Below, in pieces: positions 44,970 through 53,078 of a DNA stretch of 64,000 nt. The notes beneath the pieces were generated by a model, which worked only from the letters and a program-made list of their open reading frames with translations, ran no database searches and had not been told where the DNA came from. The position numbers and the translations under genes were made by a program. Numbering within the stretch: the stretch's first letter is position 1; the number at the start of each line of letters is the position of its first letter. The stretch comes from Acidobacteriota bacterium (GTDB taxonomy: Bacteria; Acidobacteriota; Vicinamibacteria; Vicinamibacterales; Vicinamibacteraceae): contig JAEZCY010000374.1 in the NCBI GenBank assembly GCA_023429845.1, positions 11,263 through 75,262 of the forward strand, given 5' to 3'.

Positions 44970-45713
44970 CTACGGCGGCGGACGCATCGCGTCGAGGCGA
45001 TTGGTCGCGACCATGACGTCGCGCTGCAGCCGCCTCACCATGTCGGCGACGAGGTCGCGGCCGCGCGTGGCCTCGCGGTCCACCATGGTCTTCAGTTCCC
45101 AGAGCGGCGTGCTCGTCAGCGCCGCGAAATCCGCGTCGACTCGCGCCAGGTGCTCCTCGCACTCGGCGATGCGCCGTTGCAGGCGCAACCGCGTAGCCTC
45201 AGGGGTGCCGCCGCGGACCGCTTCGGGGCTGCGCTCCCACAGCTCGAGGATCCAACGGAGCTGCTCCTCGTCTCCGAGTGCGTACGCACGGTTGGCCTCG
45301 ATCATCAGGGCGTGGCGTCGGTCGCGCGCTCGTTCGTCGTCGGCAAGGTCGGGATGGATGGCCTTGGCGACGTCGCGGAACAGTCGCCGCACGGCGTCCG
45401 ACGTGAACCGCGCTGGTGGCGGCGGAGCGCTCGAACGCGTCGTGTCACCCGTATCGTCGTCGTCCGCGGCCTCGTCCAGCTTCTTCGACAGTTCGCCCAG
45501 TTCGGCGTCGGCGATGGCCAGTTCGAGCTCGTCGAGCTGATCGTGCAGCCGCCCGACTTCGTGCGAGTACCGTAGCCGGAACGCCTCGAGCGACGTCCTC
45601 GCGCTGTCGATCTCGCCCGCCCGCGCGCGCAGCCGTGCTTCGAGCTCGGTGGCGCGTGCGTGCAGCATCTCGAGGCTGTCGTGGGGCGAACCGGTGGGGA
45701 CGAGCGAGGTCAC
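44970..45713 (-). CDS. Coiled-coil protein with a J-domain-like HPD segment
   Basis: 247-residue cytoplasmic protein. An N-terminal coiled coil (about 12-85; LHARATELEARLRARAGEI, LHDQLDELELAIADAELG) is followed by an acidic linker. A J-domain-like region then has VRRLFRDVAKAIHPDLADDE, with the HPD tripeptide required to stimulate Hsp70, and ALMIEANRAYALGDEEQL. The C-terminal helix (about 165-245) is again heptad-rich. J domains coupled to coiled coils occur in cyanobacterial and acidobacterial proteins of unknown role. The start is a GTG 9 bases after the GH88 gene's stop; Met16 is an alternative. Hsp70 interaction is inferred from HPD only. Confidence 0.75.
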   Translation of the reverse strand: MTSLVPTGSPHDSLEMLHARATELEARLRARAGEIDSARTSLEAFRLRYSHEVGRLHDQLDELELAIADAELGELSKKLDEAADDDDTGDTTRSSAPPPPARFTSDAVRRLFRDVAKAIHPDLADDERARDRRHALMIEANRAYALGDEEQLRWILELWERSPEAVRGGTPEATRLRLQRRIAECEEHLARVDADFAALTSTPLWELKTMVDREATRGRDLVADMVRRLQRDVMVATNRLDAMRPPP

Positions 45714-45722
45714 TGCGGGGTA

Positions 45723-47099
45723 TCAGGCAAAGAACGTGTAGTACGGCTCGCCACGTGCCAGGCGCCGGATGTACAGCGCGAGCTCGCGGACGTGATAGTC
45801 GCCCCACATGCAGGACTCGCCGCACGGCACGCGCCGGCCCTCCGGCACGTGGTCCCATCCGTTCGGGCGGTGGTAGACGGCATGGAGCAGCAGCCCCTGA
45901 TGGCGGCTCGACGTGGCCAGGTACGGCTCGTCGAAGAGCGTGCGAGCGGTCGTGAGTCCGGCGGCGGCGTAGCGTTCTCCCGCGCCCGCATCCCCACTGG
46001 AAGACAGGACGCGTCCCAGTCGGATGAGGCCCTGCGCAGCAATCGCCGCGGCGGAGCTGTCCACCGGTTCATGGTCGTTGAACGGATCGGCAGGACGGTC
46101 CAGGTAGTCGCCCATCTTCGCGAGCCCGGGCGCCCCCGTGTCCCAGTAAGGGATCCCGTCCGTCGGCGTGAACGCGATGTAGAAGTCGGCTGTGGCGCAG
46201 GCCGCTGCGAGGTACCTGGCGGTGACCGCCGCCTTGCCGCCGAAGGACTCGAACTCCGCGTCCGGAACGGTGGCGAGGAACTCCAGTTCCTCGGCGTAGC
46301 CGGTGAGCACCCAGGAGAGGCCGCGGGTCCAGGTAGTGAAGGGCGAGTAGCCCTGCTGGCTCGAGGCACAGCGGTAGGAGCCGTCCTTCACGTTGAAGAT
46401 CGACTCGTGTGCGACGCGGCCGCGGACGTCGTACGCATCGCGGCCCTCGCCGAAGTAGACGTTGAACCGCGCGTTGGCATCGGCGTGCCGGATCAATCGC
46501 TCCAGGAGCGAGATGCGGCGGTCCCGCTCACCCATCAGCGCGTGGCCGAGGGCGTGGCCCACTGCCAGCGATCGGAGCGACCGCATCGTGTCGGCAAACA
46601 GCGAGTGCGGACCGTTGAACGAGTGGATGTAGCCGAGGTCGTCCGGCAGCTCCGTCCAGCGCGCGGCCTGCACCGCGCCCGAGACCTTCAACGCGAGCTC
46701 GTAGAAGGCGATCTCCCACGCAGCGGCATCCGTGCGCCCCTCGCGCGCCAGGCGCAGGAGGTTGCCGTATGTCGAGACGTTGTTGAACCCGTGGTCGTGG
46801 ACGCCCACGTGGCTCACGTGGCTGGCCATGTGGCGCACGGTGTTCTGCCGGCCGATCTCGAGCATCCGCGCGTCGCCGGTGGCATCGAACTGCAGGATGG
46901 CCGATCCGAACTGGAACCCCTGCGTCCATTCGGTCCAGCCTCGCGACGTGTAGCGGCCGTCCACGGTGAACACGGGCGTGCCGTCTTCCGGCTTCCAGGT
47001 GCGTTCGACAGCCGCGATCTTGGCAGCGGACAGATCGAAGACCCTGTCGATGGCGGGGAGGAGCGCCTGCGGCGTGAGCGTTGTGTCGATGCCGATCAT
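45723..47099 (-). CDS. GH88-like unsaturated glucuronyl hydrolase
   Basis: 458-residue (alpha/alpha)6-barrel enzyme. It resembles GH88, which removes unsaturated uronic acids from oligosaccharides made by polysaccharide lyases. Two acidic sites expected for catalysis are in LPDDLGYIHSFNGPHS and LFADTMRSLRS. WTQGFQFGSAILQFDATGD, SPFTTWTRGLSWVLTGYAEEL, YWDTGAPG and EPVDSSAAAIAAQGLI are conserved barrel segments. The short length and lack of a signal peptide suggest cytoplasmic action. The ATG at MIGIDTT is favoured. It sits 65 bases after an SDR gene on the same strand, as in uronate catabolic operons, but no lyase is nearby. Confidence 0.85.
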   Translation of the reverse strand: MIGIDTTLTPQALLPAIDRVFDLSAAKIAAVERTWKPEDGTPVFTVDGRYTSRGWTEWTQGFQFGSAILQFDATGDARMLEIGRQNTVRHMASHVSHVGVHDHGFNNVSTYGNLLRLAREGRTDAAAWEIAFYELALKVSGAVQAARWTELPDDLGYIHSFNGPHSLFADTMRSLRSLAVGHALGHALMGERDRRISLLERLIRHADANARFNVYFGEGRDAYDVRGRVAHESIFNVKDGSYRCASSQQGYSPFTTWTRGLSWVLTGYAEELEFLATVPDAEFESFGGKAAVTARYLAAACATADFYIAFTPTDGIPYWDTGAPGLAKMGDYLDRPADPFNDHEPVDSSAAAIAAQGLIRLGRVLSSSGDAGAGERYAAAGLTTARTLFDEPYLATSSRHQGLLLHAVYHRPNGWDHVPEGRRVPCGESCMWGDYHVRELALYIRRLARGEPYYTFFA

Positions 47100-47164
47100 G
47101 GATGCTGTGCAGGCGTCTCGATCTCGCGACCGGCGGCCTTCAAGGAACAGGCGGGCCGTGTCCG

Positions 47165-47950
47165 CTACAGACGCCGGATGTGGAAGCCGCCTTCGAGGTG
47201 GATGCCGTCCCCCGTCGTGAACGGGAAGTTGCCGGCGAGGAACGCGCGCACGGCGCGACCGACGTCCTCGGCGGTACCCCAGCGGCGCTGCGGCACGAGA
47301 CCCTGCGCCATCAGCGCGTCGTACTTGTCCTTCACGCCGGCCGTCATGTCGGTGGCCATGATGCCGGGCCGCAACTCGATCACCTGCACGCCGTGCTCGG
47401 CCAGGCGCGCCGCCCACAACTGCGACGTCATGGCGAGGCCGGCCTTGGAGATGCAGTACTCGCCCCGATTGAGCGACACGGTATCGGCGGAAATCGAGGT
47501 CACGAACACGACCTTGAAGCCGCCGGGCAACGCGGAGTCGTGCGGGCGCGCCAGCCAGTAGTTGGCAACTGCCTGCGTCAGGAAGTACGGACCCTGCAGG
47601 TTCACACGGAGGACTTCCTCGAACGAGGCCTCCGTCGCCTCGGTGATGTCCGCGCGTACCCGCGGCGCGATCCCGGCGTTGTTCACGAGCGCGTCGATTC
47701 GGCCGAAGGCATCGAGCGTCGCCGCCACGAGCGCCGTGCGGTCCTCGGTCAACCCGATGTCGCCGCGCACGGGCACGAATCGCTGCGCGGCACCCTGCGC
47801 GGCTTGCGCGCAGAGCGTCGCGGTCTCTTCGGCCGCTGTCGCGTTGCTCGCGTAGTTGATCGCCACCGACAGCCCGGCCGCCGCGGCCTCTATCGCGATC
47901 CCGCGCCCCAATCCGCGGCTCGCGCCGGTCACCAGCACCACTGGCGTCAT
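47165..47950 (-). CDS. Short-chain dehydrogenase/reductase, 3-oxoacyl reductase-like
   Basis: 261-residue classical SDR. Cofactor motif TGASRGLGRG is at 8-17, NNAG at 90-93, and catalytic Ser152, Tyr165 and Lys169 are in VTSISAD and EYCISKAG. LRPGIMATDMTAG is the post-catalytic loop and GDGIHLEGGFHIRRL the C-terminus. NADP preference is suggested by the basic-leaning loop after beta2 (NYASNATAA). Annotated relatives are 3-ketoacyl-ACP reductases, but sugar and uronate reductases share the fold. The gene stands between the GH88-like gene and the PGM1-like ligase, all on the minus strand with small gaps (65 and 13 bases). Confidence 0.9.
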   Translation of the reverse strand: MTPVVLVTGASRGLGRGIAIEAAAAGLSVAINYASNATAAEETATLCAQAAQGAAQRFVPVRGDIGLTEDRTALVAATLDAFGRIDALVNNAGIAPRVRADITEATEASFEEVLRVNLQGPYFLTQAVANYWLARPHDSALPGGFKVVFVTSISADTVSLNRGEYCISKAGLAMTSQLWAARLAEHGVQVIELRPGIMATDMTAGVKDKYDALMAQGLVPQRRWGTAEDVGRAVRAFLAGNFPFTTGDGIHLEGGFHIRRL

Positions 47951-47963
47951 CCGGCGATTCTAC

Positions 47964-49523
47964 TCACGTTGCGTCCACCGCGCGGTCGCCATGGCCGAGG
48001 CCGGTCTCGCGGGCCAGTACGTCGAGCGTGCGCGCGTACAGGTCCTGCACTTCCTCCGGGCTGCTGGCGATAACGGTAAGCCCGAGCTTCCCGTACTCGG
48101 ACAGTGCGCCGATCAGGTGGAAGAGCACGCCCGATTCGGTGCGGTGGCTGTAGTGCAGTTCGTTGTCGGTGACGATGTCGATCAGATCCTCCGGGAGCAC
48201 GCCGCGATAGGTGGCGGCGCGAAGGTTGTCGGTCGCCAGGTAGTACTTCGGACGGCCACTGAAGGAGACGAACATCCCCGTGTCGGCGTCGAGCGTCCCG
48301 CCGGTGAGGAACTGCAACGCCAGAAAGGGGTGCGTGGTGCCGAGCACGCGCAGGTTGATCTCGAGCGCCACCAGCTGCCAGGGCTCGTCGGGCCGCTCCC
48401 TGAACGCGAGGAAGTCGACACCGAAGCGGCTCACGACGCCCTTGCGCGCCAGCACCTCGCCGATCCGGATGCTGCGCTCCTGGATCGCCATGCGGTAGTC
48501 GTCGCGCGCCGGGAAGCTGCAGCCCTGGTAGATCTGACCTGAGGGGCCGCCGAGGATCTGATCGTGCGTGGAGGTCGGCAGCACCTCGCCCGTGGGGCTG
48601 GTGCGCAGCTGTGCCGACGGCGAGACCTTGATCGCCGCATCGATGAACTCCTCGACGATGCCGCCCATCCGCGTGAACTTCTGGAAGTAGTTCTGGTGAG
48701 TCTCCCAGGGCACGGCGAACTCGAGCGCTCGCAGCGCCTTGCGGATCGCCAGCCGATCGTCGGGCTGCTCGGGGTACCGGAAGATGGCGTTCCCTTCCCC
48801 GGAGAAGCTGTCGTTCAACTTGACGACCGCCCTGGACAGGCCCGGACGGCGATGCGCGAGTTCTATCAGCGCGTCTTCGACATCAGCTTCACCCGTCAGA
48901 TCCTCGAGCCCCGCCGGGAGCTCGACGCCCGCCTCGCGAAAGACCTTCCGGCTCCCCGACTTGGTTCCGAGGTGGTTCAGCTCAGGATCCAGCCCGTTCA
49001 ACGGAATGCCGAGGAGCACGGCGAGCCGGCGCTCGAGCGGCGTCGAGTTGAACACCGTCAGGTAGGCGCGCGCCGGGTCCGGGATGGCGTCCCTGATCCG
49101 CTCGATCAGCCGCGGCCGTTCCAGGATCTTCTGCGTGAGGGCCCGCGGCGACGCATCGTGCGCGCACAGCATCGTCAGTCTGGCGCGAGCGTGGCTGGCC
49201 GGGATTCCCGCGAGCAGGTGCAGGTAGTAGTCGAGGATCAGCGGGTGCACCGGCTGCGATGTGACGTACACGACGTGGGCGCGCGGATTCCGGAGGCGGA
49301 TCAGGAGGAACAGCATCCGCTCCTCGTAGAACGTCGCGCCATCGAGCTTGCGGAGCTCGTCCTGGTCGAGCGTCAGCGACGGCACGACCACCGACGTCCC
49401 CGGCTGGTCGGCTGTGCGCATCAGCACGTCCCACACCTGGTTCAGGCGCGGCTTGAGCTCCTCGAAGCGGCGAAGCTCCTCGTCGCGCCCGAGCGTGACG
49501 GCGTACGGCGGCTGGGGGATCAC
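47964..49523 (-). CDS. PGM1-like ATP-grasp peptide ligase
   Basis: 519-residue ATP-grasp protein resembling PGM1, the pheganomycin ligase. The N-terminal region (FYEERMLFLLIRLRNPRAHVVYVTSQPVHP, ILDYYLHLLAGIP) is the family's opening, followed by NGLDPELNHLGTKSGSRKVF. ATP-grasp core motifs are AVVKLNDSFSGEGNAIF (nucleotide loop), GGIVEEFIDAA and LVALEINLRVLGTTHPFLAL, with the Glu/Asn metal ligands in EINLR. The GTG start overlaps the glutamine-amidotransferase stop as GTGA. PGM1 couples an N-terminal amidino acid to ribosomal peptides; here the substrates are unknown and no precursor peptide gene is recognised. The paired amidotransferase suggests use of ammonia or a gamma-glutamyl step. Confidence 0.83.
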   Translation of the reverse strand: MIPQPPYAVTLGRDEELRRFEELKPRLNQVWDVLMRTADQPGTSVVVPSLTLDQDELRKLDGATFYEERMLFLLIRLRNPRAHVVYVTSQPVHPLILDYYLHLLAGIPASHARARLTMLCAHDASPRALTQKILERPRLIERIRDAIPDPARAYLTVFNSTPLERRLAVLLGIPLNGLDPELNHLGTKSGSRKVFREAGVELPAGLEDLTGEADVEDALIELAHRRPGLSRAVVKLNDSFSGEGNAIFRYPEQPDDRLAIRKALRALEFAVPWETHQNYFQKFTRMGGIVEEFIDAAIKVSPSAQLRTSPTGEVLPTSTHDQILGGPSGQIYQGCSFPARDDYRMAIQERSIRIGEVLARKGVVSRFGVDFLAFRERPDEPWQLVALEINLRVLGTTHPFLALQFLTGGTLDADTGMFVSFSGRPKYYLATDNLRAATYRGVLPEDLIDIVTDNELHYSHRTESGVLFHLIGALSEYGKLGLTVIASSPEEVQDLYARTLDVLARETGLGHGDRAVDAT

Positions 49524-50686
49524 GTCGCGGCTCCGAGTTCGTCGAGGGCGAGCACTTCGCCGCTGGCCAGCATGGCCAGGGGTGTCGTCCGCTCATGCAG
49601 CGGCCACGGCCGCCCGAGCGATTCGGCGCACCGCCGGAGCTTGCGCAGCAGGTGGTAGCGGAGCGGCCCATGCAGGGAGAAGCTGGACGTGAGTGCGAGC
49701 TGCTGCTCGCCAGCCCGGTCGTCGAGCGCCTCGAGCAGTGTCCGCCTCCGTTCCTCGTACCACTCGTCGTCGATCTTCCCGCGGGCATGCCGGCGACGCA
49801 GGAGCGCGAGCTGACGCGGACGGTTGACGATCTCCGGGTGGTGGTTCACGCCGAGGACGCGCGGCATCCCGTCGGCCGGGTCGCGTTCGACCTCCAGCAT
49901 GGTGAGCGCGCGGCCGACCGGTCCGCCTACCCCGAGCGTTTCGTAAGCGATGGCCGACATGGAAGCGGGAAGTGGCGCCGACGGCAGGAGATCGTACAGG
50001 CGGCTGTCGAGCACGGCGATGCGGTGCGACGGGCCCGCCTGGTCGCTCAGGTGGCGGAACCACGGATGCGCCTGCGCCTCGCCGGTGAGCGCGTTCTCCA
50101 TGATCCCCGCGCTCTTGCCGCCCTTCTCGGGTCCGCGCAGGTGCGCATCGGCGACGCCGAGCCAGCGGCACATCAGGCCGAAGGTGTGGCAGATGCCGAG
50201 CAGCACTCCCTCGGGATGGGCGCGCAGTCGGTCGAAGAGCCTGAAGACCTCGGGTTCCCAGGAGGGGTCCTCCGCCACCCCCTGGCTGGCTGGGTCGAGG
50301 CCGTCGTTCAGGCGGGGGTCGAGGTGACCCGGCCCGCCCGTGCCGATGCACAGCAACCCGGCATTGTCGTGCACCTGCGGCGCGCCGCCGGCCCGGCGCA
50401 CGTCGTACGACGTGACGCGCACACGCAGGCCGGTGGTCTCGAGCGCCTGTCGCATGTCGCACACCACCTGACGCAGCGACCGCACCACCGCGGCGTGTCC
50501 GAGGTTGGGCCACCCGTGGTGCATGTCGAGTACGGCCACGTCCACCGCCAGGGGGTCGGCCCGCAGGCAGGCCTCACGCGTCTGCACGCGACGGTACTCG
50601 AAGCCGCTCGCCGCCTCGCGCGTCGGGCAGGCGGCGACACAGGCGTCGTGCCCGTGAACGTACTGGTGGCGGCAATCGAACGGCAC
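49520..50686 (-). CDS. Class I glutamine-amidotransferase-like protein
   Basis: 388-residue protein with a triad-type GATase domain. The nucleophile is Cys166 in GVLLGICHTFG (GxCxxxG), and His283 and Glu285 are in GVNHHPEI. LLCIGTGGPGHLDP is the oxyanion-hole strand. The N-terminus has clustered Cys (C5, C16, C20, C40) before VAVLDMHHGWPNLG, and about 100 residues follow the GATase core (EWYEERRRTLLEAL, FSLHGPLRYHLLRKLRR). It uses a GTG start, with GAGGA upstream. It ends inside the start of the PGM1-like ligase, so the two are translationally coupled. It probably supplies ammonia from glutamine or hydrolyses a gamma-glutamyl intermediate for that ligase. Confidence 0.8.
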   Translation of the reverse strand: MPFDCRHQYVHGHDACVAACPTREAASGFEYRRVQTREACLRADPLAVDVAVLDMHHGWPNLGHAAVVRSLRQVVCDMRQALETTGLRVRVTSYDVRRAGGAPQVHDNAGLLCIGTGGPGHLDPRLNDGLDPASQGVAEDPSWEPEVFRLFDRLRAHPEGVLLGICHTFGLMCRWLGVADAHLRGPEKGGKSAGIMENALTGEAQAHPWFRHLSDQAGPSHRIAVLDSRLYDLLPSAPLPASMSAIAYETLGVGGPVGRALTMLEVERDPADGMPRVLGVNHHPEIVNRPRQLALLRRRHARGKIDDEWYEERRRTLLEALDDRAGEQQLALTSSFSLHGPLRYHLLRKLRRCAESLGRPWPLHERTTPLAMLASGEVLALDELGAAT

Positions 50687-50964
50687 GTCGTCTGGTGTCC
50701 TCAGGTCGTGGGCAGCATCGCGTCCGACTCGCGCGTTCGCAACCGCTTCCGGTGCGGGGCGGAGCCGCCGCCTGGGCCGTCAAGGTCTCCGCGTGGGTCA
50801 GGTCGTGCTGCTTCGGGATACGACTCGGAGATCGTACAACCGGTTCGCCGCCGAGCGCACTGTCGCGTCGCATCGGGTCGTCTTCCGCCAGGGCGTGCCG
50901 GCGGGCAGCCAGCGGCCGGCGTCGCCCTGCTCCACTGGAAAGAAAGGGGCCGTCGGCCAGCTGG

Positions 50965-51687
50965 CTACGACTGGTCGGCAGCAGGTGTGTCGGCCAGAGC
51001 GGCGCGGAGCGCGTGTCGCGCGATCCAGCCGAGGATGGCGAGCACGAGAATCGACAGCCCGATGGTGACCAACACGGATCCGATCGCGTCGCGCCGGCTG
51101 AAGTCGAGCGAGGAGAGGTGCGACCCGGCCCGCACTGCGACCGCGGTGCGCGGCGTGAGGCCGACGAGCGTGCCCACCAGGTACGGCGTCATGGGCACGT
51201 GGCCGGCGGCCATGGCGGCGTTGCTCAGCGCGAAAGGTGAATTGGGCGGTAGCCGAATCAGCGCCACGACGAAGGTGGTGCGCCACGCCGACAGCCCGAC
51301 CAGCGCGTTGCGGATGGCCAGCCACTTCGGCTTGTGGGACAGCACCTGCCGGGCATGCCCGACCGAGAGGCGGTGTGCCCAGGTGTAATTGATCGCTGAC
51401 GCAAGCACGAAACCGGCAAGGGCGGCCGGCAGGCCGACGGCATCGCCGAACGCCCAGCCGCCGACGATGGCGGGCGCGTATGTCGGGAGCAGCGCGAAGC
51501 CGCCCATCACCGAGAAGCCGACGACATACAGCGCGACGCCGCGCCATCCCTGCGATTGCAGCCACGGACCCAGCGCGGAGAGATACCCGAGCAGCAGGGC
51601 CGCACCGAGCGGCGGGAGCACGAGCGACACCACCGCCAGCGGCGCGAGCCGCCGCGCCGCGGTCCGGGCCGCCTCGTGTCCGGTCAT
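50965..51687 (-). CDS. TVP38/TMEM64 (VTT-domain) membrane protein
   Basis: 240-residue inner-membrane protein of the DedA/VTT superfamily. Helices are at about 15-38 (LAPLAVVSLVLPPLGAALLLGY), 48-68, 75-105 (PAIVGGWAFGDAVGLPAALAGFVLASAINY) and 195-225. The re-entrant VTT motif is seen in TFVVALIRLPPNSPFALSNAAMAAGH (R-x-P-x-x-P-F) and GTLVGLTPRTAVAVRAGSH. VTT proteins are implicated in moving lipids (such as undecaprenyl phosphate) across membranes. It lies 80 bases downstream of a DedA gene on the same strand. ATG start, no signal peptide needed. Confidence 0.86.
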   Translation of the reverse strand: MTGHEAARTAARRLAPLAVVSLVLPPLGAALLLGYLSALGPWLQSQGWRGVALYVVGFSVMGGFALLPTYAPAIVGGWAFGDAVGLPAALAGFVLASAINYTWAHRLSVGHARQVLSHKPKWLAIRNALVGLSAWRTTFVVALIRLPPNSPFALSNAAMAAGHVPMTPYLVGTLVGLTPRTAVAVRAGSHLSSLDFSRRDAIGSVLVTIGLSILVLAILGWIARHALRAALADTPAADQS

Positions 51688-51766
51688 GCCGCCCGCCGAT
51701 GCCCTTCAATCGGCCGGCGGTCGGCGTTGGCCGACGCGGCGAGGCAGGGAACGCGGAACGCCTGCG

Positions 51767-52426
51767 TCACGCCCGTCCGGTGGAATGCTTCCACCGCTTG
51801 TAGACCTCCCAGGCGAGGGGCAGCACGGACACGAAGATGACCAGGAGGATGACGCGGTGGATCTGCTCGGCGAGTGGGCTCAGCCCGAGGAAATACCCGA
51901 CCCAGAGCAGGCTCGTGACCCACAGCACGCCGCCGAAGACGTTGTAGAACACGAAGCTGCGATACGGCATCTGGGCGACGCCGGCGATGAAGGGCACGAA
52001 CGTGCGCATCACCGGCACGAACCGGGCGATCACGAGAGAGCGTCCACCCTTGGTCGCATACAACTCCTGTGCTTCGTAGAGGTACTTCTTCTTGAAGAAC
52101 CGCGTGTCGGGCCGACTGTAGATCGCACGCCCCGCACTCTTGCCAAGCCCGTAACCCACCTGATCCCCGATGATCGCCGCCGCCACCAGGAGGACGTTGG
52201 CCCACCAGATGTTGATCGCCGGCAGTCCCGGGAACGCACCGGCACAGACGACCCCGGCTGTCACGAGCAGCGAGTCGCCGGGGAGGAAGAACCCCGCGAG
52301 CAGGCCCGTTTCGGCAAAGACGATCGCGACGAGGATGCTCAATCCGCCCCAGGCGATGAGGGCGCGTACCCCCTCGTCGCTGTGCAGGGTGCGCACCCAG
52401 TTCAGCAGCTCAGTAATCCATTCCAT
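51767..52426 (-). CDS. DedA-family membrane protein
   Basis: 219-residue inner-membrane protein. SILVAIVFAETGLLAGFFLPGDSLLVTAG (F/GxxxPGxxxL) is the first re-entrant loop. NVLLVAAAIIGDQVGYGLGKSAG is the second motif (G-D-x-x-x-Y-xxG). VIARFVPVMRTFVPFIAGVAQMPYRSF carries the conserved R-F-x-P-x-x-R-T and AG-x-x-M-x-Y. Together they define the DedA type, thought to flip polyprenyl phosphates or phospholipids using the proton gradient. The ATG at MEWITEL is favoured; the open frame upstream is not conserved in type. It is divergent from the coiled-coil and glycosyltransferase genes. Confidence 0.93.
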   Translation of the reverse strand: MEWITELLNWVRTLHSDEGVRALIAWGGLSILVAIVFAETGLLAGFFLPGDSLLVTAGVVCAGAFPGLPAINIWWANVLLVAAAIIGDQVGYGLGKSAGRAIYSRPDTRFFKKKYLYEAQELYATKGGRSLVIARFVPVMRTFVPFIAGVAQMPYRSFVFYNVFGGVLWVTSLLWVGYFLGLSPLAEQIHRVILLVIFVSVLPLAWEVYKRWKHSTGRA

Positions 52427-52583
52427 GCAGTTCAGTCGGGAGGGGCCGGTTGCGGAGCCTCGACCGTGCCCAGACGTCAAGGATAGAGGAAGCGCTGTGA
52501 AAGGCGAAAAGGTCGACTCCGCCCCGACGCGTCACTGCCGACGAGGGGTGAGGCGGTAAACTGTCGCGCGACAGGGAGTTGCC

Positions 52584-53078
52584 GTGACCACGCCCGATCA
52601 GCTGCAGCCCGTTGCCACCGAAGCCGTCATGGCCGAGGTGCGTGCCCGCGTCCAGGCGACGGTGCGCGCCAGGCTCGTGCGCGGAGGGGTCCGCGAGTTC
52701 GAAGACGAGGCCACCTTTGCGGCGGCCGAGGCCCTGCTCGAGCGTGCGTTGCAGCAGAGCGACAGGCAGTCGCTCCTGCTGCCAGAACTGCTCGACGATG
52801 AGGGGGAGTGGCGGGTGAATCCCTCGCTCCGGCTCGCGAGCCATCGGCCCGTCGCGGGCGGCGTGATCGTCTGGCTGAAGCAACGGCTGCTGCTGCCGGT
52901 CACGCGCTGGCTGTACGACTACAGCCGGGAGAATTTCGCGCGCCAGGAGCGCCTCGATTTCGTCCTGATGGCCTGCCTGCAGCAGCTCGCGGTGGAGAAC
53001 GCCCGCCTGACGGCTCGCCTCGACGCCCTGGAACGCCGTGACGCTGCCGTGGTCGCGCCGGAGACCGGACGACCGTGA
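52584..53078 (+). CDS. Hypothetical helical protein coupled to a glycosyltransferase
   Basis: 164-residue cytoplasmic protein without signal or TM segments. It is mostly helical. An N-terminal half (VMAEVRARVQATVRARL, AAAEALLERALQQSDRQ) leads to the segment RPVAGGVIVWLKQRLLLPVTRWLYDYSREN, which looks amphipathic, and a C-terminal coiled coil (MACLQQLAVENARLTARLDALERR). The GTG start follows a CAGGGAG ribosome site. Its stop overlaps the glycosyltransferase start as GTGA, indicating coupled translation. Similar short proteins often precede glycosyltransferases or methyltransferases in surface-polysaccharide loci; function unknown. Confidence 0.7.
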   Translation: MTTPDQLQPVATEAVMAEVRARVQATVRARLVRGGVREFEDEATFAAAEALLERALQQSDRQSLLLPELLDDEGEWRVNPSLRLASHRPVAGGVIVWLKQRLLLPVTRWLYDYSRENFARQERLDFVLMACLQQLAVENARLTARLDALERRDAAVVAPETGRP

